Shown: positions 1-6,067 of the stretch, in pieces | How the letters are laid out: each line of letters starts with the position of its first letter | How positions within the stretch are numbered: position 1 is the first letter of the stretch | From: Verrucomicrobiota bacterium | Lineage (GTDB): Bacteria; Verrucomicrobiota; Verrucomicrobiia; Verrucomicrobiales; Akkermansiaceae | Direction of reading: 5' to 3' | DNA length: 17,940 nucleotides | Assembly (NCBI GenBank): GCA_026397695.1 | Contig: JAPLUJ010000324.1 | Coordinates: 1-17,940 of the forward strand | Notes under the pieces: model-generated | Seen by the model: the letters and a program-made list of their open reading frames with translations, nothing else | Database searches by the model: none | What the model was told of the DNA's origin: nothing | Position numbers and translations under genes: made by a program

Positions 1-2
1 TC

Positions 3-434
3 AACCGAGTCGAAGACGGCGGGCGAACAGCGCCGAGTGGGCTGAATTCCCAAGAGGTTAAACTTTATGTGGCGTTGCCACATGGATTGTTCCACTACGA
101 ACCGCTGGAGCATGGGCTTCAGCTCGTGATGACCGGCGACGTGCGTCGTCTCATTGGCTACAAGGATTTCGTTAGCACTGGAGCGTTGGACATGATCTAC
201 GTGGCTGACTATTCGCGGATGAATCTACTGCCAGCTGAGGATTGGGATGCCTTTGCATTGGCTGCCGCCGGCGCGATGACGCAGAACGTCTATCTTTACT
301 GTGCTTCCGTGGGACTCGGGACCGTCATCCGCTCTTGGTTTGATCGAAGTGCTTTGGCAAAAGAGTTAGGTCTGGGAGGAGACCGCAAACCCCTGCTGGC
401 GCAGACCGTAGGTATTGTGGCGAAAAGCAGTTAG
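3..434 (+). CDS. Nitroreductase-family (SagB-like) protein, C-terminal part
   Basis: The reading frame is open from the first bases of the window to a TAG at 432-434, so the N-terminus lies upstream. The start of the visible part (RTAPSGLNSQEVKLYVALP, then a Y-x-P-x-x-H stretch) and the later segment AAAGAMTQNVYLYCASVGLG match the FMN-binding fold of the nitroreductase superfamily, especially the SagB/thiazole-oxidoreductase-like branch, where the R-x-x-P-S segment contacts FMN and the second segment is a buried helix. Family members are NAD(P)H-dependent FMN oxidoreductases in the cytoplasm; the substrate cannot be read from sequence. GTG at 69 is an internal codon, not the start. The protein ends soon after a conserved VGIV-type strand, so its 3' end looks natural. 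The stop is followed immediately by decayed gene fragments. Confidence 0.8.
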   Translation, partial: NRVEDGGRTAPSGLNSQEVKLYVALPHGLFHYEPLEHGLQLVMTGDVRRLIGYKDFVSTGALDMIYVADYSRMNLLPAEDWDAFALAAAGAMTQNVYLYCASVGLGTVIRSWFDRSALAKELGLGGDRKPLLAQTVGIVAKSS

Positions 435-454
435 CAAACTCCGGGTGGAGCTGC

Positions 455-617
455 ACAACAGGTGGCCCACGGTCCCGGCTGGTAGTTTGGCACAGGCCTC
501 GTCCGTCGGTGCCAACACGGTTAGCGGTCATTCACCCGAGAACTCCCCAAGCAGATTCGCAGCGATGGTGGCCAGCAAGGTATTGAACCCACCCGCAGCC
601 GTGGCAGCATCGACCGT
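455..617 (-). pseudogene. FAS1 (fasciclin) domain fragment, decayed copy
   Basis: Read on the minus strand, this stretch aligns base by base with positions about 2222-2385 of the intact CIA30-FAS1 gene. It encodes ATAAGGFNTLLAT, then PLTVLAPTDEACAKLPAGTV, against PLTVLAPTDEAFAKLPAGTV in the intact gene. It carries a one-codon deletion and an in-frame TGA where the intact gene has a Gly codon (SGEGPLT becomes SGE-stop-PLT). Nothing of the signal peptide, the CIA30 domain or the second half of FAS1 remains. Similarity stops around 455, next to the nitroreductase 3' end, and around 617, where it joins a carH tail. It is a relic with no expected product. Confidence 0.85.
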
Positions 618-696
618 GGGCGACCTGCGCAAGCTGCTAACAAAGCCACCCGCAAGATCAGGCGTGAAGAAATATGCTCTGCAAACCGAACTCAGA
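618..696 (+). pseudogene. 3' tail of a CarH-like regulator gene plus its downstream flank, decayed copy
   Basis: This stretch aligns with positions about 4162-4252, which are the last codons of the intact CarH-like gene and some 40 bases beyond its stop. GACCTGCGCAAG here matches GACTTGCGCAAG in the intact gene, and CTGCAAACCGAACTCAGAAT matches CTGCAAGCCGAACCCGGAAT in the 3' flank. The stop codon is gone. It directly abuts the FAS1 fragment, so everything between the two genes and most of both has been deleted. Its orientation relative to the FAS1 fragment is the same as in the intact pair. Confidence 0.75.
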
Positions 697-764
697 ATTA
701 AACAGAACTATGAGTGGGCAAGCCAAGGCGCGGGTCGGAGAGTGGGGAAGTGCGTGATGACGGG

Positions 765-1415
765 TTACTTCCAGTTCAGCGCGGCGGCGCTCACCGGGAA
801 TTGTGTCATGAAAATCTTGCGGATGGCCAGGGCGATTTCCCGGTGTTCCTGTTGGGTGCTGTTGTCGGTGCGCACCTCCAGATAGTGGATCCAGCTTCTA
901 ACAGCACCCTTCATGTAGAGTTTCGTCCGGGTGCCAAGCGGCAGGAGCACCCGCGCGCACTCCTTGGCGATGCCTTTTTCCAGAGCGGTGTGGTACATGT
1001 CCATTGCCGACCGGGCAGTGCGTTCCTGCGCCGCGTCAAACCACTGGATGGTGGCAGCATCTAGATCGTTGAGCGAGTTCTGGCGGTTTTTGTCGTCCTG
1101 GCGGCGCGGTTGGTAGCGCTCGATTTCCTGTGCCTTGGCATAGCTTTGTGAGAACTCCTGGAACTGAAAACTCTTATGGCGGAGAATCTGCGGCGATATG
1201 GCCCTTGAGGTGACGATTTCAACGGTCATGTCCACCATTTCGAAAACGCTCCAGTGCTTATGCGCTATACAGTAGGCGAGCAGTTTCTCATAATCGAGCG
1301 TCTCCTGGCGCGGACTGGAGACCCGTGCGCAATAAGCGATCAGACCTTCGGGGGTGAGTGTCTGGTTCGCAACCTGGATGAGCGGGGCGGTGACGGAGAT
1401 AAGGCGCACTTGCAT
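765..1415 (-). CDS. thyX: Flavin-dependent thymidylate synthase ThyX
   Basis: A 216-residue protein of typical ThyX length. ThyX methylates dUMP to dTMP with methylene-tetrahydrofolate, FAD and NADPH. Family features are the N-terminal ARVSSP segment, HWSVFE (the H-x-S-x-F/x-E region), [17 protein letters not shown], the [15 protein letters not shown] segment and the C-terminal [20 protein letters not shown] block, which corresponds to the dUMP-binding and AQxEIR regions. The signature motif is unusual: the usual R-H-R reads R-H-K, and the usual S-x-R-Y reads S-Q-S-Y, so two of the conserved arginines are replaced; the Glu and Ser of the motif are kept. ATG at 1415 has no Shine-Dalgarno sequence but begins exactly at the conserved N-terminus. 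The gene is intact between two stretches of pseudogene debris. Confidence 0.92.
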   Translation of the reverse strand: MQVRLISVTAPLIQVANQTLTPEGLIAYCARVSSPRQETLDYEKLLAYCIAHKHWSVFEMVDMTVEIVTSRAISPQILRHKSFQFQEFSQSYAKAQEIERYQPRRQDDKNRQNSLNDLDAATIQWFDAAQERTARSAMDMYHTALEKGIAKECARVLLPLGTRTKLYMKGAVRSWIHYLEVRTDNSTQQEHREIALAIRKIFMTQFPVSAAALNWK

Positions 1416-1430
1416 GGGGTATTGGGTAAT

Positions 1431-3008
1431 TTATGTTAGAACTGGTCCCAGCCGCCGCAGACTTAAGCTAAACCATGCCGCAACGAAAGCAAGAAATCGA
1501 AGATCAGCTCTTGGAATACTGCAAACTCGACAAGCTGCTGATATATGGCACCCACTGATCGCGGTCATCGGGCGCTGGATCTGGAAATCCCCGGCGCAGG
1601 CATGGTTTTCCTGTTTGTTAGTTATTTCCTTGTGGTTGGCAGCGGGCAGGGCGGATGGGGAAATCGCGCCGGATCGCAGCGCGTAGCATTGAGGGGGGGG
1701 GTGATCGCCTGCCACGGCCCACCGGCCCTTCCCGCAGTATTGCCGCTCAGTCATCATTTTTTCAGGAGGACCCAAGCGCGGTCCAACCCCTTGCGCAGGA
1801 TCCAAGCCTGCTCGCGGGCCGACGACTCGGCACGCGCCGCGTTGAGCACCTGTGACTTGCAGCGCCTCACAGGTAACCTCATACAGCGCGGCACAAGCAG
1901 CCGCCTCACCTTGATTGAAAAAGGGCACACCCCGCTTGATGGCCAGTTCGATCAGCCCGGCAGGGCTGGGCGCGGCCGCTTCCGTGGTGGCCGGAATGAG
2001 CACTTGGTCGATCACGTGGATGATGCCATTGGAGGCTTGGATGTCAGCCGTAACCAGGGTCGCGGAACCGATCCGGACCCGTCCGTCCTCGAATCTAACA
2101 GCAACTTTCGATCCCTGCAAGGTGGTGCCCTCACGCAGTTCCAGGGCTTTGGCCAAAGTCACTTGGCCGGCAATCACGTGGTTCTTGAGGATTGCCACAA
2201 GCTGTCCACGGTTCTCGGGCTTCAACAGGTTGTCGACGGTCCCGGCAGGCAGTTTGGCAAAGGCTTCGTCTGTCGGTGCCAGCACCGTCAGCGGGCCTTC
2301 CCCCGAGAGCACCCCAACCAGGTCCGCAGCGGTGGCGGCGGCCAGCAAGGTTTTGAAGCCGCCCGCAGCCGTAGCAACATCGACCAGGGTTTTGCCACTT
2401 TTGGTGACCGCAGAGGCGGGTGCGGCTTCATCGCCGGTCGCCTTCACTGACTCGATCTCCAGCGAGAATGGACCAGCCTTTTTGTCCGCCAGGGTGAATC
2501 CGACCGACGTCACCGCCGCCGTGTTGATGGCCTTGAATGGAAGCACCCGCCCGAATGCCTGGAGTTTGAAATCCGTTAGCGGGATCCGGCTTTCACGCCA
2601 TTCCCCGGCGGTGGTGGGTAGGAAGGCCCGGTATGAGCTTGCTCCCATCTGGCCGGTCACCCGCAGTTCCACCCAATAGGTGCGGCCATCACCGCGCGCT
2701 TTCACGAGAATCGCGGACATGCCGGACAAGTCCAGTTTGCGCTCTTGGGTGCGGATCGAGGCAAAGCCGCCATTGTTTTCCAGCGAAATATCGCCGCTGA
2801 AAACCAAGGTCCCCTGCTCGGTGCGTTTGAAACCACCCTTGGAGACCCCGCCCATGACACCGTCATTAACGGAAGTCCAGAGCTTCAGCGAATCGGCCGC
2901 CGCAAAAGTAGCCAGGTCTTGTTGCGCCGCGAAAAGCGGCAATTGAGTTAAAAGCGCAGCCATGCCGACATGGAGGATCCAGCTGCGGGGCGTTGAATGT
3001 GGTTTCAT
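1431..3008 (-). CDS. Exported CIA30-FAS1 domain protein, frameshifted near its 3' end
   Basis: Start chosen at ATG 3008, where the protein begins with MKPHSTPRSWILHVGMAALL, a signal peptide ending near L-F-A-A; an upstream in-frame ATG at 3074 would bury it. About residues 30-195 form a CIA30-like domain (NDGVMGGVSKGGF, GDGRTYWVEL). About 200-340 is a fasciclin domain (TLVDVATAAGGF, GPLTVLAPTDEAFAKLPAGT, LKNHVIAG, NGIIHVIDQVLIP). A third domain follows (GLIELAIKRGVPFFNQGEAA, CAALYEVTCEAL). Near 1860 the frame slips: removing one base gives KSQVLNAARAESSAREQAW, then ILRKGLDRAWVLLKK and a TGA at 1754-1756, the natural-looking end. As sequenced, the frame instead runs through moaA debris to 1431. 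A periplasmic or surface role is likely; the function is unknown. It is divergent from the CarH-like regulator and may share its control. Confidence 0.8.
   Translation of the reverse strand: MKPHSTPRSWILHVGMAALLTQLPLFAAQQDLATFAAADSLKLWTSVNDGVMGGVSKGGFKRTEQGTLVFSGDISLENNGGFASIRTQERKLDLSGMSAILVKARGDGRTYWVELRVTGQMGASSYRAFLPTTAGEWRESRIPLTDFKLQAFGRVLPFKAINTAAVTSVGFTLADKKAGPFSLEIESVKATGDEAAPASAVTKSGKTLVDVATAAGGFKTLLAAATAADLVGVLSGEGPLTVLAPTDEAFAKLPAGTVDNLLKPENRGQLVAILKNHVIAGQVTLAKALELREGTTLQGSKVAVRFEDGRVRIGSATLVTADIQASNGIIHVIDQVLIPATTEAAAPSPAGLIELAIKRGVPFFNQGEAAACAALYEVTCEALQVTGAQRGACRVVGPRAGLDPAQGVGPRLGPPEKMMTERQYCGKGRWAVAGDHPPPQCYALRSGAISPSALPAANHKEITNKQENHACAGDFQIQRPMTAISGCHISAACRVCSIPRADLRFLAFVAAWFSLSLRRLGPVLT
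1475..1558 (+). pseudogene. Possible DUF2779 C-terminal remnant (very short)
   Basis: A short plus-strand frame of 27 codons, preceded almost directly by an in-frame TAA, encodes EIEDQLLEYCKLDKLLIYG. LLEYCKLDT followed by a hydrophobic helix is typical of the C-terminus of DUF2779 proteins, which have a nuclease-like fold. Only about 15 residues fit; after K-L-D the match breaks down and the frame runs into the end of the moaA fragment. I regard it as debris, or chance, rather than a gene. Confidence 0.25.
1549..1683 (-). pseudogene. moaA 3'-end fragment, decayed copy
   Basis: On the minus strand this encodes a decayed version of the C-terminal tail of the intact MoaA at 9476-10453. ALRSGAISPSALP aligns with ALRSNTIAASGLP, and AGDFQIQRPMTAISG with AGGFQVRRPMPAIGG. 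The functionally important Gly-Gly end is damaged (Ser-Gly) and the stop codon is lost (TGA to TGC). Similarity begins at the moaA stop codon and ends near 1683, followed by a run of nine G at about 1693-1701. The fragment stays open in the same frame as the upstream FAS1 gene, so it is read as the end of that reading frame. Confidence 0.8.
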
Positions 3009-3204
3009 GATTTTCGATTTTTTGGTTGGTTGTTTTGCAGTGGCTTCATGCCCGTCCGACGCTGCCGTCGCCAACGAACATGCGGATCTATCGTAGAGGA
3101 ATTGTCAAACGTCAAATTTTTTCTCAAATTATTTTCAGGCTGCCGTTCACAGCGCCGATTTATGCTGGTACTGGCTAATTCCCAATGGTCTATGGCTTGA
3201 ATGT

Positions 3205-3258
3205 GAAATATTCTGGATTTATTGTTTACACTGATCCGATTTATTGTAGAATATCTGT
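3205..3258 (+). promoter_or_regulatory. Array of 11-bp-phased direct repeats, candidate CarH-type operator
   Basis: The ten-base word GATTTATTGT occurs exactly twice, at 3216-3225 and 3238-3247, 22 bases apart. Stepping by 11 bases, the neighbouring units are GAAATATTCT (3205-3214, 7 of 10 matches) and GAATATCTGT (3249-3258, 6 of 10); the middle unit at 3227 is poor. The array lies just before the CarH-like start codon and overlaps both candidate promoters. Thermus CarH is known to bind head-to-tail 11-bp repeats covering its promoter as a tetramer, so the spacing is what that family would predict. The operator role is inference. Confidence 0.5.
3225..3252 (+). promoter_or_regulatory. Candidate promoter of the carH-like gene
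   Basis: TTTACA (3225-3230), a 16-base spacer and TAGAAT (3247-3252) resemble a sigma-70 promoter and lie within the repeat array. Transcription from it would start only a few bases before the ATG at 3266, giving an almost leaderless mRNA. An alternative is TTGAAT (3197-3202), 17 bases, TATTGT (3220-3225), which gives a leader of about 35 bases. Both would be blocked by a protein bound to the repeats. Confidence 0.4.
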
Positions 3259-3265
3259 CAAGAAA

Positions 3266-4213
3266 ATGCCTGACGCCCACCATCCCATTCAACTGGTCTC
3301 CCGCCTTACCGGGTTGAGCATGCATGTCATCCGGATCTGGGAGCAGCGTTACAATGCTGTGGAGCCGCAGCGGACCAGCACCAACCGGCGGCTCTATTCG
3401 CAGCAGCAGATCGAGCGGCTGAACCTGCTGCGCGAGTTGACCCAAGCGGGCTACAACATCAGCCAGGTGGCGCAGCTTTCCACTGGGAAGTTGCGCAAAC
3501 TCGTGCGGGAAAATTCCACCAGAATCCCCCATCCGGCGACTGAACACTCAACGACCGCACCGTTCCTCGACGAATGCGTGACCGCCGTCCAGTCCCTTGA
3601 TGCCCCCGCACTGAACGCAACTCTCAAACGCGCGTCAACCGCACTGGGCGCGATGGGATTGTTGCAGCGAGTAGTCGCGCCACTGGCCCAAACCCTTGGT
3701 GCATTGTGGCGCGATGGGACCATTACCGCCGCCCACGAACATTTCGCGTCGGCGGTGATGCGGGTGATTTTGGGCAATGCCGCCAAGTCCTCCGGGGCAC
3801 TGGAGCATGCGCCCGTTCTGATCGTTGCCACCCCGGCCGGGCAAGTCCATGAACTTGGCGCACTGCTGGTGGCGGCTACGGCGGTGCATTGCGGTTGGCG
3901 CGTCACCTACCTCGGTGCCAGTCTGCCGGCGGCGGAGATTGCCGGCGCGGCCCAACTCAGCCGGGCACGCGCGGTGGCCCTGAGCTTGGTCTATCCCGAG
4001 GACGATCCGCAACTCGAAGGCGAGTTAGTGCGTTTGCGCGAGGCCCTGCCGCCGCAAACGGCGTTGCTCGTCGGCGGACGCGCCATGTCCGCCTACCCGA
4101 AAGCGTTAGATAAAACAGACGCTGTCATGATCGACACTTTGGTACAACTGGGTTCGATTCTGGACGACTTGCGCAAGCCACATAACAAGGTCCCCCGCAA
4201 GCTCAAGCGATGA
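3266..4213 (+). CDS. MerR-family regulator with adenosylcobalamin-binding domain (CarH/LitR-like photoreceptor)
   Basis: A 315-residue protein. Residues about 6-75 are a MerR winged helix (PIQLVSRLTGLSMHVIRIWE, QRY, then NRRLYS). Residues about 100-175 are the helical cap and about 180-300 the Rossmann-type B12-binding fold. Key residues of CarH are present: W148 followed by nine residues and E158-H159 (the W-x9-E-H motif), and H195 in GQVHELG, the lower axial cobalt ligand. CarH/LitR proteins are tetrameric repressors in the dark and fall apart when light breaks the Co-C bond. The residue after the Trp is Arg, whereas Thermus CarH has His there, which becomes the second ligand after light. 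ATG 3266 was chosen over 3185 because the HTH starts directly after it and the promoter array lies before it. It is divergent from CIA30-FAS1 and convergent with the lipid operon. Confidence 0.88.
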   Translation: MPDAHHPIQLVSRLTGLSMHVIRIWEQRYNAVEPQRTSTNRRLYSQQQIERLNLLRELTQAGYNISQVAQLSTGKLRKLVRENSTRIPHPATEHSTTAPFLDECVTAVQSLDAPALNATLKRASTALGAMGLLQRVVAPLAQTLGALWRDGTITAAHEHFASAVMRVILGNAAKSSGALEHAPVLIVATPAGQVHELGALLVAATAVHCGWRVTYLGASLPAAEIAGAAQLSRARAVALSLVYPEDDPQLEGELVRLREALPPQTALLVGGRAMSAYPKALDKTDAVMIDTLVQLGSILDDLRKPHNKVPRKLKR

Positions 4214-4244
4214 AGGGAATACACCCTGCAAGCCGAACCCGGAA

Positions 4245-4769
4245 TTAAACACAACAACGGCATCTTTCATTAATCTTCCTTGCCACACCAAAGAGCAGGG
4301 GCAGGGCAATTGCCCAGGCGATGCCGATACCTATAAGACCTGCTGGCTCAGGCATCTGCGTCATGGCGTGCAGCTTTGCGCCGCTGTAATAGGCTATGGG
4401 CCCGCCGACCGCGCCGCAGACCGCGGCAAGTGCATACCGCCCGTGCAACCAGCCCATCGAAACATTGATAGTGGTGGCGAGGTTGACCCACAGCATGACC
4501 ATCCACAACGCAGTGAAAGGCACCGGGAATAGATCAGGAATCGGGGAGAACGCCCCTGCGGCGACAAGGACCGAATCGAGCACGAACCCCATAACAGCAG
4601 CGCATAGCGCGAGGATCAGTTCCGGCCGCCAGGCGGACGACAGCGCAAGATGAAGCGTGAGTCCGAGCGGGACTACGACGACGCTGAGCCATGGCATGCC
4701 GTTAGCAGCACCGAGCACCGCTGCGAACCATGCTGCCTGGAATGCAATAATGTTAATGATCTTGTTCAT
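4245..4769 (-). CDS. DUF2878 small integral membrane protein
   Basis: A 174-residue protein with about five to six hydrophobic helices. The N-terminal NIIAFQAAWFAAVLGAANG and the LGLTLHLALS segment are typical of DUF2878, a family of unknown function found beside the amine-oxidase/DUF1365/Cfa cluster. Its ATG overlaps the cfa-like stop in an ATGA arrangement, so it is the last gene of the operon and translationally coupled. Its last codons (RCRCCV) and stop lie in sequence that matches the 3' flank of the duplicated carH tail, so the original C-terminus may have been replaced at a junction near 4255. It ends 31 bases from the convergent regulator, with no obvious hairpin between them. Confidence 0.8.
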   Translation of the reverse strand: MNKIINIIAFQAAWFAAVLGAANGMPWLSVVVVPLGLTLHLALSSAWRPELILALCAAVMGFVLDSVLVAAGAFSPIPDLFPVPFTALWMVMLWVNLATTINVSMGWLHGRYALAAVCGAVGGPIAYYSGAKLHAMTQMPEPAGLIGIGIAWAIALPLLFGVARKINERCRCCV

Positions 4770-6034
4770 GGTCTGGCGGCAGTTGGCGCCGATGCCGGGA
4801 TATCCAGAGGCCGCGCGTCCGGCTTCACCAGGATCATCTGGACGTTGTTGATATAGCGTTCAAGGAACGCGCCCTCGCAGTAGCAGAGGTAATACTCCCA
4901 CATCCTGATAAAGGTTTCGGTATGGCCGAGATTCCGAATGGCGTCGATGTTCGCAAAAAACCGCTCCCGCCAGGCCAGCAGCGTCCGTGCATAATGCGGC
5001 GTGATGTCCTCAAGATGCACCAGGCGAAGATCCGATGCTTGTGCCACGGAGCGCGTAATCGCCTCGATGGACGGAATGAACCCGCCGGGAAAGATATAGC
5101 GCCGGATGAAATCGACCGAGCGGATTTGCGCCACATAGGCTTGGTCCGTGATGGTGATGGCCTGGAGCGCCATGATGCCGTTGTCTTGCAGGCGATCCGC
5201 GCAGACCCTGAAGTAGGTGTCGAGAAAATGGTGTCCCACGGCCTCGATCATCTCGATAGAAACGAGCTTGTCGTATTTACCGGTGAGGTCCCGATAGTCC
5301 ATGAACAAGAGTTCCACCTGTTGCGCAACGCCTTCCCGGATGATCCGCGCCTTGGCCCAGTCGTATTGATGTTGCGAAATGGTAGTTGTCGTGACCCGGC
5401 AGCCGTAGTGCTTTGCCGCATGGATCGCGAACCCGCCCCAGCCGGTGCCGATCTCGAGCACATGGTCATCCGGCGTCAAGGCCAGTTTCCTGCAGATGCG
5501 GTCGTACTTGGCTGTTGCCGCGTCCTCGAGCGTTGCGTTGTTGTGCTCGAAGATGTTGCAGGAGTAGGTCATGGTGGCATCGAGCCAGAGGCTATAGAAG
5601 TCATTGCCCAAGTCGTAGTGTGCCGCGATGTTCTTTTTACAGCCCGCCTCGGTGTTTTTTCTGATGACATGCATCACCCGGTACAGGGACTGCATGAACG
5701 CAGCCAGTCCGCGCTCGATGTCCATGAGCACGCGGCGGTTCAGCACGATGATCCGGACGAGCGCGGTGAGGTTATCGGCAGACCAGAACCCGGCCATATA
5801 TGCCTCGCCTGCGCCGATGCTTCCGCCGAACGCCAGATCGGTGTAGAATGCCCGATCATATACCGTGATCGTCGCAGTGAGTCCGCCCGTTGTGCCGAAG
5901 GTCTGGTGGCGGTCCGCATTTCTCAGGTTAGAGAAGACCGCACTGCGGGCAAGCCCGGTGAGCATGCCCGCAAGGCCGCGCGGCACGCTGCGCATAGCGG
6001 TTTTGTGATGGGATGGGATGACGGAACCACTCAT
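4766..6034 (-). CDS. Cfa-like SAM-dependent phospholipid acyl-chain methyltransferase
   Basis: A 422-residue protein of the cyclopropane fatty acid synthase family. The SAM-binding motif VLEIGTGWGGFA lies at about 192-203, and NIAAHYDLGNDFYSLWLD and FIRRYIFPGGFIPS are family signatures. Of the residues that hold the catalytic bicarbonate in E. coli Cfa, Cys (C159 in TYSCNIF), Glu (E264 in IEMIEAVG) and Tyr (Y348 in PHYARTL) appear kept, but the His is Gln (Q291 in ALQAITITDQAY). Cfa enzymes add a methylene from SAM across a double bond in membrane phospholipids; members of this amine-oxidase-linked subgroup may instead make methyl-branched unsaturated chains, as UfaM does in furan fatty acid synthesis. 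This assignment is inference. The gene is fifth in the six-gene operon. Confidence 0.9.
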   Translation of the reverse strand: MSGSVIPSHHKTAMRSVPRGLAGMLTGLARSAVFSNLRNADRHQTFGTTGGLTATITVYDRAFYTDLAFGGSIGAGEAYMAGFWSADNLTALVRIIVLNRRVLMDIERGLAAFMQSLYRVMHVIRKNTEAGCKKNIAAHYDLGNDFYSLWLDATMTYSCNIFEHNNATLEDAATAKYDRICRKLALTPDDHVLEIGTGWGGFAIHAAKHYGCRVTTTTISQHQYDWAKARIIREGVAQQVELLFMDYRDLTGKYDKLVSIEMIEAVGHHFLDTYFRVCADRLQDNGIMALQAITITDQAYVAQIRSVDFIRRYIFPGGFIPSIEAITRSVAQASDLRLVHLEDITPHYARTLLAWRERFFANIDAIRNLGHTETFIRMWEYYLCYCEGAFLERYINNVQMILVKPDARPLDIPASAPTAARP

Positions 6035-6067
6035 GGGATATGACTTCGGAACAAGCGGATATCGATG

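Noticed and set aside
1549..1683. The moaA-like similarity as a mobile repeat element
   Set aside because: Similarity is confined to moaA coding sequence up to its stop, with no terminal repeats, so a gene fragment explains it better.
1545..2679. Two long plus-strand frames (1545-2450 and 1915-2679)
   Set aside because: Both are antisense to the CIA30-FAS1 gene, low in recognisable motifs and rich in Arg, Ser and Pro, as expected for shadow frames.
3009..3074. Upstream ATG for the CIA30-FAS1 gene
   Set aside because: It would add a polar, lysine-rich segment before an otherwise normal signal peptide.
3185..3265. Upstream start for the CarH-like gene
   Set aside because: The extra 27 residues are unlike the family and would be encoded by the repeat array and promoter elements.
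4922..6043. Long plus-strand reading frame of over 370 codons
   Set aside because: It is antisense to the Cfa-like gene, matches no family I recognise, and its length follows from the GC-rich codon pattern of the real gene.
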